Part shown: piece by piece, positions 1-7,198 of the stretch
How positions within the stretch are numbered: the first letter of the stretch is position 1
Layout of the letters: each line of letters begins with the position of its first letter
DNA from: Pseudoglutamicibacter albus
GTDB lineage: Bacteria; Actinomycetota; Actinomycetes; Actinomycetales; Micrococcaceae
Assembly: GCF_022346425.1 (NCBI RefSeq)
Contig: NZ_JAKRCW010000016.1
Location: 1 to 40,891, forward strand
Reading direction: 5' to 3'
Length of the DNA: 40,891 nt
Position numbers and translations under genes: made by a program
Notes under the pieces: generated by a model
The model's database searches: none
Told to the model about the DNA's origin: nothing
What the model saw: the letters and a program-made list of their open reading frames with translations, nothing else

Positions 1-118
1 CGCTTCGAATGAGGTGCGGGGGATTATTAGTTTGGTGCGTGAGACGTTGGCTAGTAATGATGAGACGGCTGTGTCTACGCAGTCGCGTGCTCGTAATGCT
101 GTAGCGAATATCGGCTAG
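1..118 (+). CDS. C-terminal end of an unidentified small helical protein (partial)
   Basis: An open frame enters from the left edge (first full codon at base 2) and ends at TAG 116-118, leaving 38 visible residues that finish in AVANIG. The stretch is rich in Ala, Ser, Glu, Asn and Val and looks helical. Its place just before a small WXG100-like gene suggests a related T7SS-type helical protein, but too little is present to assign a family. Codon use is T-rich, like the following genes. Confidence 0.5.
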   Translation, partial: ASNEVRGIISLVRETLASNDETAVSTQSRARNAVANIG

Positions 119-129
119 CCAAGGGTGTG

Positions 130-147
130 CCCCCTCTTCTAAGGGGG
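130..147 (+). other. Short GC hairpin between the first two genes
   Basis: CCCCCT (130-135) pairs with AGGGGG (142-147) around a six-base loop. It lies 11 bases after the first stop codon and no T-run follows. It could be a weak terminator, an mRNA-processing hairpin, or an attenuator ahead of the gene at 182. Confidence 0.4.
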
Positions 148-181
148 GTAGATGGACTGTTCTTTCAGAAAGTTGTGACAC

Positions 182-505
182 ATGCACTTTGATATCCATC
201 ACGCGGCCGCTACGCAGACTGTTACAGCAACCAACAGCGCCGCTGATGATCTGGATGATGCTTTCGCTGATGTGAAAGCTGGGTTGGATGGTATGCAGGA
301 GGTGTTGAAGCATTCTCCTGCTGTTGCTGGGGCGTTAGTTGCTGTTAAAGAGGGTGCTGTTGAGCCTACCGCGGATGGTGTGATGTCTAAGATCCGTACC
401 GCAACAGGCTCCACGAGTGATGCGTTGAAGCTGTATTGGGGTGGGGACCAGCAGATGACTGCCAACGTGTGCCCAGTCCCAGGCAATATCGACATGCCGG
501 GGTGA
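182..505 (+). CDS. Small WXG100-like / DUF6507-like protein
   Basis: This 107-aa protein is Ala/Val/Asp-rich and mostly helical after residue 10, with no signal peptide or membrane segment. Its size, helical pattern and position before a large helical protein match small ESAT-6/WXG100-like proteins of actinobacterial type VII secretion loci. DUF6507 is the nearest family I can think of, from general resemblance only. No clear WXG motif is visible; a YWGG sequence lies near residue 85. ATG 182 follows a purine-rich AGAAAG at 167-172. The stop at 503-505 is five bases from the next start, so the two are probably co-transcribed. Confidence 0.6.
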   Translation: MHFDIHHAAATQTVTATNSAADDLDDAFADVKAGLDGMQEVLKHSPAVAGALVAVKEGAVEPTADGVMSKIRTATGSTSDALKLYWGGDQQMTANVCPVPGNIDMPG

Positions 506-510
506 GGTGA

Positions 511-1821
511 GTGAGCTTCAACGTCGTAGAGGTTGATGATCCGGATGAGATCCGGACACGGGTATCTGGTTTGCACTCGAGGTTTGGTGATGCAGCTGAT
601 GCCATGAAAACCGTGCATGCTCGGTGGCGTCCTATTCAAGGCCAGTATGTAGCGCCTGAGGCTCCTACCGTGGTCGAGGCGATGAAGGTCCCTGAAAAGA
701 CGGTCGGTGAGTTTGATGACGCCGGCGAATCTATCAAGAGGGTGCTGGGAGACTATGCGACTAATCTTGATGGCCTGATGCAACGCCGTAGAGCACTCAT
801 GGACAAAATCAGTAACTATGAGGCGATGAATCCTGATGATGACGATGACGCGGGGCGTGACGAGAAAGAGAGTCTGCGTAAGGAAATCGAAGCTGATGCT
901 TCTGTGTTGGCGCAGGATAAGGACGATGTCCAGAACCGATGCCGTGACAGCCTGCTAGCTATCAACATTGACGGTAAATCAGCTAAGAATGCACAAGACA
1001 AGGCCCCGCAAGCACATGAAGCCAACGGCGGGGCAGACTCGAACTTCTTTCAACAGACGTTGAATGAATTCACCGGAGCGAATGATCTAGAGGGCGTTGC
1101 TGGTGGGATCACGCAAAGCGTCGCGTTTGGGTTGAGTAGAACTGAAAATGCGTTGACCTTTGCAGGGGTGAAGTACACCACGCTTCAGGTTCGAAATAAT
1201 TGGGCACCTGGGTGGCTGCAGTGGATTGCAAAAAGCAGCAAATTAGGTGAGCGCCTCGTTAAATGGACGACCGGATGGGAACCAGCGCTCCTCGTAAGAG
1301 TCGGGAGACGAACTGCGAGCAGTTTCATCAAGGGAAAGCACCCTGGCAACATCGCGCGTAAGCCAGAGAGCTTTAGGGACTTCCTACGTCTACTGGTAGG
1401 ACGAACCATTTACGGAGTCAGTGAAGTAAAGAACCGCAAAGCGAACAAGTATCAAGCCAAACGGAAAGCCAAACTCATTACAGCCTCGAAGTGGGTTGGT
1501 CGCTCCTCCGTTTTGCTCGCTGGTGGCGTCAACTTCGCGAGCAGTTGGCAGGAAGACTCCAGGAAATACCCAAGTATGGGCAACGTTGAGAAGGGGTTGC
1601 GGGCGGGGGCAACCGCTGGGGTAACTGCCGGTGGGGCTGCACTTGGAGCCAAAGGGGGTGCAGCTCTCGGCGCCGCAATCGGCTCCTTCGGCGGCCCCGT
1701 GGGCACTGCTGCCGGTGCCGTTATTGGCGGTGTCGTCGGCGGTGTTGTTGGAGGGAATGTGGGCAGTTGGGTTGGTGACAGGTTTAAAGAAGGAATGGAC
1801 TGGTTTAAGAATCTGTTCTGA
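511..1821 (+). CDS. Putative T7SS-type effector with C-terminal glycine zipper
   Basis: This 436-aa protein starts at GTG 511, preceded by GAGGTGA (504-510). Residues 1 to about 170 look like an LXG/WXG-type helical hairpin: a first amphipathic stretch, a turn near RWRPIQGQY, then a charged coiled-coil-like region with an acidic run (DDDDD). Residues about 230-360 are strongly basic with some hydrophobic segments. Residues about 362-436 are a long glycine zipper (repeats such as AGGAALGAKGGAALG and IGGVVGGVVGG) ending in an amphipathic WFKNLF tail. Glycine zippers form packed membrane helices and occur in pore-forming or depolarising toxins. No enzyme motif is seen. The helical N-terminus, glycine-zipper C-terminus and downstream membrane-protein array suggest a membrane-targeting toxin. 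This is inference; a structural membrane protein is also possible. Confidence 0.6.
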   Translation: MSFNVVEVDDPDEIRTRVSGLHSRFGDAADAMKTVHARWRPIQGQYVAPEAPTVVEAMKVPEKTVGEFDDAGESIKRVLGDYATNLDGLMQRRRALMDKISNYEAMNPDDDDDAGRDEKESLRKEIEADASVLAQDKDDVQNRCRDSLLAINIDGKSAKNAQDKAPQAHEANGGADSNFFQQTLNEFTGANDLEGVAGGITQSVAFGLSRTENALTFAGVKYTTLQVRNNWAPGWLQWIAKSSKLGERLVKWTTGWEPALLVRVGRRTASSFIKGKHPGNIARKPESFRDFLRLLVGRTIYGVSEVKNRKANKYQAKRKAKLITASKWVGRSSVLLAGGVNFASSWQEDSRKYPSMGNVEKGLRAGATAGVTAGGAALGAKGGAALGAAIGSFGGPVGTAAGAVIGGVVGGVVGGNVGSWVGDRFKEGMDWFKNLF

Positions 1822-1912
1822 CTGGGCCCGTTTTCGCCTGGTTAGCGGGGCCTGTTGTGCTGCTGCTTTGGTGTGGTGGCTGGATTTTAGGTAAAGGTGA
1901 GAAACGTGAAGG

Positions 1913-2428
1913 GTGGCGTTGTTTATGGATTTTCCAGATGTTGAGATTAAGATTCCGGAGCATCCTGATGCGAAGTTCAGGTTGCCTATCCCGGAGGACT
2001 GGGAGGTCGATGACTCCGGTAGTGATAATGGGGTGTTCATCTATAAAGGACGGCCTTCTGAACTCTGGAGTGTTGAGGGGTTTCGTTCTAATTTCGTGAT
2101 CATCCAGAGGGCTTATGATCAGCGGCACGCCACGGATGAGGGCTATTACAACGAGATCCTCGCCACGGATGCTGGGTTAGCAGACCAACTGGCGGAATAC
2201 CGCAATATTCACCTGGGTTGGGACACTCTGGGTGGGGATGATACTGCGGCCGTGTTGCGTGTGGCTTCTTACCGCAATGAGGAAGGTACACCGGTGGTGT
2301 TGTATCAGTGGAATGCGATACGCGGCGGTATTGAGATGAATGTGGCGTTGACATTCCATGCGGCACTACTTTTCGCGTGGGCAGACGTTGCATATATGTG
2401 GGCGAAGGAATTCGAATGGGCAGTGTAG
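1913..2428 (+). CDS. Unidentified protein, possibly PsbP/LpqN-like fold
   Basis: The frame encodes 171 aa from GTG 1913; an in-frame ATG at 1925 (MDFPDVEIK) is an equally good start, with GAAGGG at 1907-1912 upstream of both. There is no signal peptide or membrane helix. The early pattern, a hydrophobic-edged strand followed by FRLPIPEDWEV, recalls the Mog1/PsbP-like fold seen in LpqN and DUF1795 proteins, but this is weak resemblance. The 3' end overlaps the next gene by 13 bases, so translation is probably coupled. In context it may be a chaperone, adaptor or immunity-related protein; function is unknown. Confidence 0.55.
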   Translation: MALFMDFPDVEIKIPEHPDAKFRLPIPEDWEVDDSGSDNGVFIYKGRPSELWSVEGFRSNFVIIQRAYDQRHATDEGYYNEILATDAGLADQLAEYRNIHLGWDTLGGDDTAAVLRVASYRNEEGTPVVLYQWNAIRGGIEMNVALTFHAALLFAWADVAYMWAKEFEWAV

Positions 2429-3213
2429 AGAACAATCACAAGGAACAAGAAACCAGAATCGTTCTAAGCTGGGAACAATACCAGTACATGGTTGGTGGTG
2501 AATACGAAGGGTATGGTCCCACACTTCATGATGTAACCGGCACTTGTGTGTTGACTAATGGTGAAGCAGAACCGGGCTATGAGCAGTTCTGGAAGATCTT
2601 TCACGCCACGCTAGGTGCGGTGAAAGTAGGGCGTCGACGTGCCGACGGCACCGTTAATGTTGCTCACGTGTGGACAGGCCCGGAAGGCGTTATCTCTACG
2701 GTAGAGAATCACACTGATGGCATCGTGACGATGATGGCTGCAGATCGTGACAGCCGGTTCACGCTTTTGATTGACAGTATGGTTTTAGGGCGGCGTAACT
2801 TCCGGCGGGACTATGAGCCAGGGCATGGAGTGATTAAGAAGAAAGACTTCCTGACTGTTCTCATCCCTGATGATCTACCGGCTTCTGAGCTCGCCGACTC
2901 TGTGAAAGCCCTCGCTGATTCCGTGAACCACATTCAGCCTGAGATGGCCAAAGATCTGGTGGATGGCCAATACGAGATGATCGTGGTCGAAGGAACCTAT
3001 CAAGCAGGTGATCGTGACGAGGCCGGTGTGGTGATCTATCTTGATACTCCACACGGATATCTGCTCTATGACACCGAGCGCCGCATGTTGCGTAAAGAGC
3101 ACCAGCTACACCCTGCACCCGGCTGGTACATCCTTCAACACGCTGTGGCTCTGCTTCCACCTCAATGGCTCATAGAAGTCTGGCAAGACGAATCCGAACC
3201 AGCGGCTAGCTGA
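2416..3213 (+). CDS. Unidentified protein, tentatively EspG-like
   Basis: The start is placed at ATG 2416 (MGSVENNHKE) because GAAGGA at 2404-2409 sits correctly before it; the frame is open further upstream but without a better start. The product is 265 aa, soluble and mixed alpha/beta. It opens with TRIVLSWEQYQYM and closes with a segment ending HAVALLPPQWLIEVW. The overall plan faintly recalls EspG-type ESX chaperones, which bind secreted substrates in the cytoplasm, but no diagnostic motif is visible. Its TGA (3211-3213) is the first three bases of the spacer that precedes every gene of the downstream array. Confidence 0.6.
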   Translation: MGSVENNHKEQETRIVLSWEQYQYMVGGEYEGYGPTLHDVTGTCVLTNGEAEPGYEQFWKIFHATLGAVKVGRRRADGTVNVAHVWTGPEGVISTVENHTDGIVTMMAADRDSRFTLLIDSMVLGRRNFRRDYEPGHGVIKKKDFLTVLIPDDLPASELADSVKALADSVNHIQPEMAKDLVDGQYEMIVVEGTYQAGDRDEAGVVIYLDTPHGYLLYDTERRMLRKEHQLHPAPGWYILQHAVALLPPQWLIEVWQDESEPAAS

Positions 3214-3233
3214 GTCCGGGGAGGTAGGGGACA

Positions 3234-3662
3234 GTGTCTGTAGGAGACAATCTACTCTGGGGTGCCTTGCTGGTTTGTGCGGTGTTGTATTGGATTTACT
3301 ATGTCAAGGTTGTACGTAAACCGAAATCTGATACGTGGTATGACTCAGTCTGGAGTCTTGGAAGCCTGTATATATTTCCGTATGGATGGCTCGCTGCAGG
3401 TTCTGTTTCGGCGGCGCTATTGCTCGCTCAGCTGGATATGCCGAAGTTCGTGCTGTTCTGGTTCGTAGGGGTGCCAATGTACGCTGGCATAGCTATTGGA
3501 TTTATTGGTTTTCTCGGGGCGGGCGGTGTCCCTCTTCCTTATCCGTTCTTACCTAAGTGGGCGGTGAAGAAACAGAAAGAGGAATGGGCTAGAACCATAG
3601 GTTATGTCAAAGAGTACATGCAGAAATTGCGGGACCGCCTACGTTCCCGCAGAAGAAAGTAG
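3234..3662 (+). CDS. Array membrane protein, copy 1
   Basis: A 142-aa protein from GTG 3234, with GGGGAGGT eight bases upstream. Three hydrophobic segments lie at about residues 7-24, 46-66 and 71-96. A conserved GGVPLPYPFLPKW follows the last one, and the protein ends in a strongly basic tail (RDRLRSRRRK), predicted cytoplasmic by the positive-inside rule. I do not recognise the family. The position behind a glycine-zipper protein suggests membrane immunity. The main body is almost identical to copy 5, while the tail matches copy 4. Translation stops at TAG 3660-3662; three sense codons and an in-frame TGA follow. Confidence 0.85.
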   Translation: MSVGDNLLWGALLVCAVLYWIYYVKVVRKPKSDTWYDSVWSLGSLYIFPYGWLAAGSVSAALLLAQLDMPKFVLFWFVGVPMYAGIAIGFIGFLGAGGVPLPYPFLPKWAVKKQKEEWARTIGYVKEYMQKLRDRLRSRRRK

Positions 3663-3726
3663 ACCCCTCAATGATTCGAAAACCGGCATTGTTGAATTCT
3701 AATTGAGCCCGGGGAGGTGGGGGACA

Positions 3727-4170
3727 GTGTCCGTAGGGGACAATCTACTTTGTGTTGCCTTGCTGGTTTGGGCGGTCTTGTATTGGATTTACTATGTCAG
3801 GGTTGTGCGTCATCCGAAGAACTCTTGGCGGTATGACGACTCCGGCTGGTGCATGACACATTTGCATTTATATCCATACGTTTTGCTCATGCTTGGTTCT
3901 ATTTCGGCGGCGGTATTGCTCGTCCAACTGAATATGCCTAAGTTCGTGCTGTTCTGGTTCGTAGGGGTGCCAATGTACGCGAGCATAGCTCTTTGTTTTA
4001 TTGGGCTTCTTGGGGCAGGCGGTGTTCCTCTCCCTTATCCGTTGGTGCCTAAGTGGTTTGTGAAGCAGCGTCGAGAGGAATGGGCTAGGAGCAGAGCAAG
4101 GCGGAAGGAACGGACACGAATACGGCGTGAACGTAGGCGTCTCCGCAAAAGAAAATGGCCCCCTCAATGA
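3727..4170 (+). CDS. Array membrane protein, copy 2
   Basis: The start is GTG 3727 by alignment with the other copies and its GGGGAGGT site; the frame stays open back to a TTG at 3703 that lies inside the conserved spacer and is unlikely to be used. The product is 147 aa with three membrane segments, GGVPLPYPLVPKW, and a basic tail (RRERRRLRKRKWPPQ). Where copies 1 and 4 have a TAG stop, this copy has TGG and reads four further codons. It is nearly identical to copy 3 except at the second helix. Confidence 0.85.
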   Translation: MSVGDNLLCVALLVWAVLYWIYYVRVVRHPKNSWRYDDSGWCMTHLHLYPYVLLMLGSISAAVLLVQLNMPKFVLFWFVGVPMYASIALCFIGLLGAGGVPLPYPLVPKWFVKQRREEWARSRARRKERTRIRRERRRLRKRKWPPQ

Positions 4171-4222
4171 TTCGAAAACCGGCTTGGCGGAGAGCTAAAT
4201 GAGTCCGGGGAGGTAGGGGACA

Positions 4223-4666
4223 GTGTCTGTAGAGGACAATCTACTTTGTGTTGCCATACTTACATGGGCGGTCTTGTATTGGATTTACTATGTCAAGGTT
4301 GTGCGTCATCCGAAGAATTCCTGGCGGTATGACGACTCCGGCTGGTGCATCAGGAATCTGCACTTATATCCATACGTTTCGCTCATGCTCGGATCTATTT
4401 CGGCTGCGGTATTACTCGCTCAACTGGATATACCGAAGTATGTGCTGTTCTGGTTCGTAGGGGTGCCAATGTACGCCAGCATAGCTCTTTCTTTTATTGG
4501 GCTTCTTGGGGCAGGCGGTGTTCCTCTTCCTTATCCGTTGGTGCCTAAGTGGTTTGTGAAGCAGCGTCGAGAGGAATGGGCGAGGAGCAGAGCCAGGCGA
4601 AAGGTACGGGCACGAATTAGGCGTGAACGTAGGCGTCTCCGCAAGAGGAAGTGGCCCCCTCGCTGA
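4223..4666 (+). CDS. Array membrane protein, copy 3
   Basis: A 147-aa paralogue from GTG 4223 with the conserved GGGGAGGT leader. Topology is as for the other copies: three hydrophobic segments, GGVPLPYPLVPKW, and an Arg/Lys tail ending KWPPR. It shares most of its sequence with copy 2, including the NSWRYDDSGWC loop between helices 1 and 2. That loop is replaced by other sequence in copies 1, 4 and 5, so it is a specificity candidate. Confidence 0.85.
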   Translation: MSVEDNLLCVAILTWAVLYWIYYVKVVRHPKNSWRYDDSGWCIRNLHLYPYVSLMLGSISAAVLLAQLDIPKYVLFWFVGVPMYASIALSFIGLLGAGGVPLPYPLVPKWFVKQRREEWARSRARRKVRARIRRERRRLRKRKWPPR

Positions 4667-4718
4667 TTCGAAAACCGGCTTGGCGGAGAGCTAAATGAGT
4701 CCGGGGAGGTAGGGGACA

Positions 4719-5147
4719 GTGTCTCTAGGGGACAATCTATTCTGGGTCGCCATGCTTACTTGGGCGATATTGTATTGGATTTACTATGTCAAGGTTGTAC
4801 GTAACCCGAAAAATGAGTCGTGGTGGGAATCGCCCTGGAGTGTCTTTAGCTTTTACCTATATCCCTACCTTGCGCTCATGTTTGGTTCTCTCTCGGCTAC
4901 ATTCCTGCTTGTGCAGCTCGGTTTGCCTAAGGTTGTGGGATATTGGCTCCTGAAGTTGGTCCCGTGGGGTGTCATCCTTTGTGTGGCTATTGCTTTTCTC
5001 GGGTTAGCCGGTGTCCCACTTCCTTATCCGTTCTTACCCAAGTGGGCGGTGATGAAACAGAAAGAGGACTTGGTTAGAACCATAGGTTATATCAAAGAGT
5101 ACATGCAGAAATTGCGGGACCGCCTGCGTTCCCGCAGAAGAAAGTAG
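4719..5147 (+). CDS. Array membrane protein, copy 4 (most diverged)
   Basis: A 142-aa paralogue from GTG 4719. The first helix and the last ~45 residues follow the family, but the middle differs: the first loop reads NESWWESPWSVFSF, and the second and third helices (LGLPKVVGYWLL and onward) replace the LDMPKFVLFWFVGVPMY type of the other four. The tail RTIGYIKEYMQKLRDR is that of copy 1. A diverged core between conserved ends suggests diversifying selection or recombination with an outside donor. Confidence 0.85.
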   Translation: MSLGDNLFWVAMLTWAILYWIYYVKVVRNPKNESWWESPWSVFSFYLYPYLALMFGSLSATFLLVQLGLPKVVGYWLLKLVPWGVILCVAIAFLGLAGVPLPYPFLPKWAVMKQKEDLVRTIGYIKEYMQKLRDRLRSRRRK

Positions 5148-5211
5148 GCCACTCAGTGATTCGAAAACCGGCTTGGCGGAGAGCTAAATGAGTCCGGGAA
5201 GGTAAGGGACA

Positions 5212-5640
5212 GTGTCTGCAGAAGACAATCTACTCTGGGGTGTCTTGCTGGTTTGTGCGGTGTTGTATTGGATTTACTATGTCAAGGTTGTGCGTAAACC
5301 GAAATCTGATGCGTGGTATGACTCAGTCTGGAGTCTTGGAAGCCTGTATATATTTCCGTATGGATGGCTCGCTGCAGGTTCTGTTTCGGCGGCGCTATTG
5401 CTCGCTCAGCTAGATATGCCGAAGTTCGTGCTGTTCTGGTTCGTAGGGGTGCCAATGTACGCTGGCATAGCTATTGGATTTATTGGTTTTCTCGGGGCGG
5501 GCGGTGTCCCTCTTCCTTATCCGTTCTTACCTAAGTGGGCGGTGAAGAAACAGAAAGAAGAATGGGCAACTGCTATCGCCTGGCTGAAAGGTCGCGTACG
5601 AAAGCGGCGTGAACGTAGACGTCGCCGCAAAAGAAAGTAA
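5212..5640 (+). CDS. Array membrane protein, copy 5
   Basis: A 142-aa paralogue from GTG 5212; its leader has two changes (GGGAAGGTAAGGG), so its ribosome-binding site may be weaker. Residues 1 to about 117 are almost identical to copy 1. The tail switches to AIAWLKGRVRKRRERRRRRKRK, closer to copies 2 and 3 in its RRER pattern. It ends in TAA 5638-5640 and lacks the usual TGATTCGAAAACC spacer, being followed directly by a remnant of another copy. Confidence 0.85.
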   Translation: MSAEDNLLWGVLLVCAVLYWIYYVKVVRKPKSDAWYDSVWSLGSLYIFPYGWLAAGSVSAALLLAQLDMPKFVLFWFVGVPMYAGIAIGFIGFLGAGGVPLPYPFLPKWAVKKQKEEWATAIAWLKGRVRKRRERRRRRKRK

Positions 5641-5664
5641 TGCACAGTCCCTGTAGAGAACAAC
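5641..5664 (+). pseudogene. Remnant of a sixth array copy (start region)
   Basis: Directly after the copy 5 stop, GCACAGTCCCTGTAGAG followed by AACAACCC matches the start region of the array genes (GGACAGTGTCTGTAGAG then GACAATCT) with few changes. The start codon position is no longer GTG and the match fades after about 24 bases. It marks the right edge of the array and probably an internal deletion that fused the end of one copy to the start of the next. Confidence 0.5.
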
Positions 5665-5761
5665 CCGCTTCTTCCCCTTGAACTCGCCGGAGTACCTCCC
5701 GGGCATAGTTCAATCCTTCGCGAGCCGAAGTGCGCACCATTCCCAGGGCGCTTCAGGGTTC

Positions 5762-5767
5762 TAGACT
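5762..5767 (+). promoter_or_regulatory. Leaderless -10 box (TAGACT) of the M20 peptidase gene
   Basis: TAGACT fits the actinobacterial -10 consensus TANNNT and is seven bases from ATG 5775, placing transcription start at the ATG. There is no Shine-Dalgarno sequence. No convincing -35 is visible. Confidence 0.55.
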
Positions 5768-5774
5768 TGAGAGC

Positions 5775-7151
5775 ATGCCAGACTCCGTGCTCACGCCTCA
5801 GAATCCCGAACCGCGATACTCCAGCGAACACGCCCCTGATGCCCGTACACGGGAATCCCTGGATCAAGAAGTAGTGAGGATCTGCCGAGACCTGATCCGC
5901 ATCGACACCACCAACCTCGGCAGCTATCCAGACGCCGCCAATGAACGTCCTGCAGCCGAATACGTCATGGAGCTGCTCCAGGAAGTCGGCCTCGAACCCA
6001 CAATGTACGAATCCGCGCCAGGACGCGCCAGCGTCGTGGCCCGTATCGAGGGCCGCGAACCCGACCTGCCCGCGCTCGTAGTGCACGGTCACCTCGACGT
6101 CGTACCAGCCCAACCCGAAGACTGGTCCGTCAACCCGTTCGAAGCAGTCATCAAAGACGACATGATCTGGGGCCGCGGAGCCGTAGACATGAAAAACATG
6201 AACGCGATGATCCTCACCACCGTGCGAGACATGGCACGCCGCGGACTCAAACCACGCAGAGACCTCATCGTCGCGTTCTTCGCAGACGAAGAAGCAGGAG
6301 GCGAATACGGTGCACTATGGATGGTCAAAAACCACCCAGAAGTATTCGCTGGCGCAACCGAAGCCATCAGCGAAGTCGGAGGCTACTCAACCACCATCAA
6401 CGGCGAACGCCTCTACCTCGTCCAAACCGCCGAGAAAGGCCGCGCCTGGGGCGCACTCACCGCCCACGGGCGCGCCGGGCACGGATCCGCCGTAACACAC
6501 GAAAACCCGATCGTGCACCTGGCCACCGCTATCGCCCGCATCGCAGGCGATGACTGGCCCCGCGAATACAACGAAGCCACCACCGCCCTACTTGAAGGCA
6601 TCGCGCACATCACCGGCACAGAATTCGACCCCGCCAACCCCCAGCCGCAACTAGAAGCCCTCGGGCCCACCGTGAAGTTCATCGCGAACACACTACAGAC
6701 CACAAGCAACCCGACCGTCCTGAAAGCCGGCTACAAAGACAACGTCATCCCACAAGAAGCCCAAGCGCGGCTCGATGTGCGCACGCTACCGGGCAAACAC
6801 GAATCCACGCTTGAACGCATCGCTGAACTCGCAGGCGAACACGTCACCTACAGCATCGACCACCACAGGCCATCAGTCAGCGCCCCGATCGATGCCCCCA
6901 TCTTCGATGCGATGCGGGAGGCCCTGAACCGCCACGACTCCGGCTGCCACGTACTGCCATACATGCTCGGCGCAGGAACCGATAACAACGCTCTAGCCGA
7001 CCTCGGAATCAACGGATACGGTTTCGCCCCACTGCTACTTCCCGCTGAACTGGACTTCACCGGCATGTTCCACGGGATCGATGAACGAGTACCCATCGAA
7101 TCGATCACTTTCGGCCGCGCCGTACTCTCCGAATTCCTCCTCGACTACTAG
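5775..7151 (+). CDS. M20-family zinc metallopeptidase/deacylase
   Basis: The start is ATG 5775 (MPDSVLTPQN), chosen from the -10 box seven bases upstream; the in-frame GTG at 5730 has no support. The 458-aa product belongs to the M20 di-zinc family (ArgE/DapE/carboxypeptidase type), which hydrolyses amide bonds of peptides or N-acyl amino acids in the cytoplasm. Visible landmarks are HGHLDVVP (metal ligand H106, nearby catalytic D108), D138 in GAVDMKN (bridging ligand), and E172-E173 in ADEEAGGEYG (general base and ligand). A dimerisation insert follows TAHGRAGHGS. The substrate cannot be told. G+C-rich, C-ending codons begin here, so this is the first gene of the core chromosome. Confidence 0.9.
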   Translation: MPDSVLTPQNPEPRYSSEHAPDARTRESLDQEVVRICRDLIRIDTTNLGSYPDAANERPAAEYVMELLQEVGLEPTMYESAPGRASVVARIEGREPDLPALVVHGHLDVVPAQPEDWSVNPFEAVIKDDMIWGRGAVDMKNMNAMILTTVRDMARRGLKPRRDLIVAFFADEEAGGEYGALWMVKNHPEVFAGATEAISEVGGYSTTINGERLYLVQTAEKGRAWGALTAHGRAGHGSAVTHENPIVHLATAIARIAGDDWPREYNEATTALLEGIAHITGTEFDPANPQPQLEALGPTVKFIANTLQTTSNPTVLKAGYKDNVIPQEAQARLDVRTLPGKHESTLERIAELAGEHVTYSIDHHRPSVSAPIDAPIFDAMREALNRHDSGCHVLPYMLGAGTDNNALADLGINGYGFAPLLLPAELDFTGMFHGIDERVPIESITFGRAVLSEFLLDY

Positions 7152-7198
7152 CGCCCACAACCCATAGAGCCCCCACCAACGAACGAAAGGACATCACC

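Larger units (their letters stand above)
3211..5664 (+). repeat. Tandem array of five gene-length (~494 bp) repeats
   Basis: Five paralogous genes start at 3234, 3727, 4223, 4719 and 5212, a period of 493-496 bases. Each is preceded by a near-identical leader (TGAGTCCGGGGAGGT then AGGGGACA) containing the Shine-Dalgarno site, and copies 1-4 are followed by TGATTCGAAAACCGGC. Copies 2 and 3 are nearly identical, as are the bodies of copies 1 and 5; copy 4 is the most diverged. This is serial unequal duplication, with later exchange between copies. Confidence 0.93.

Noticed and set aside
199-783. 194-codon minus-strand frame at the left end
   Set aside because: It opposes two well-spaced genes with good Shine-Dalgarno context and has no recognisable feature.
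3703-3726. TTG 3703 as the start of array copy 2
   Set aside because: It would translate the conserved spacer and Shine-Dalgarno; all other copies start at the equivalent of GTG 3727.
3211-5664. The regular repeats as a CRISPR array or satellite
   Set aside because: The period is ~494 bases and each unit contains an intact gene with conserved reading frame; it is a gene array.
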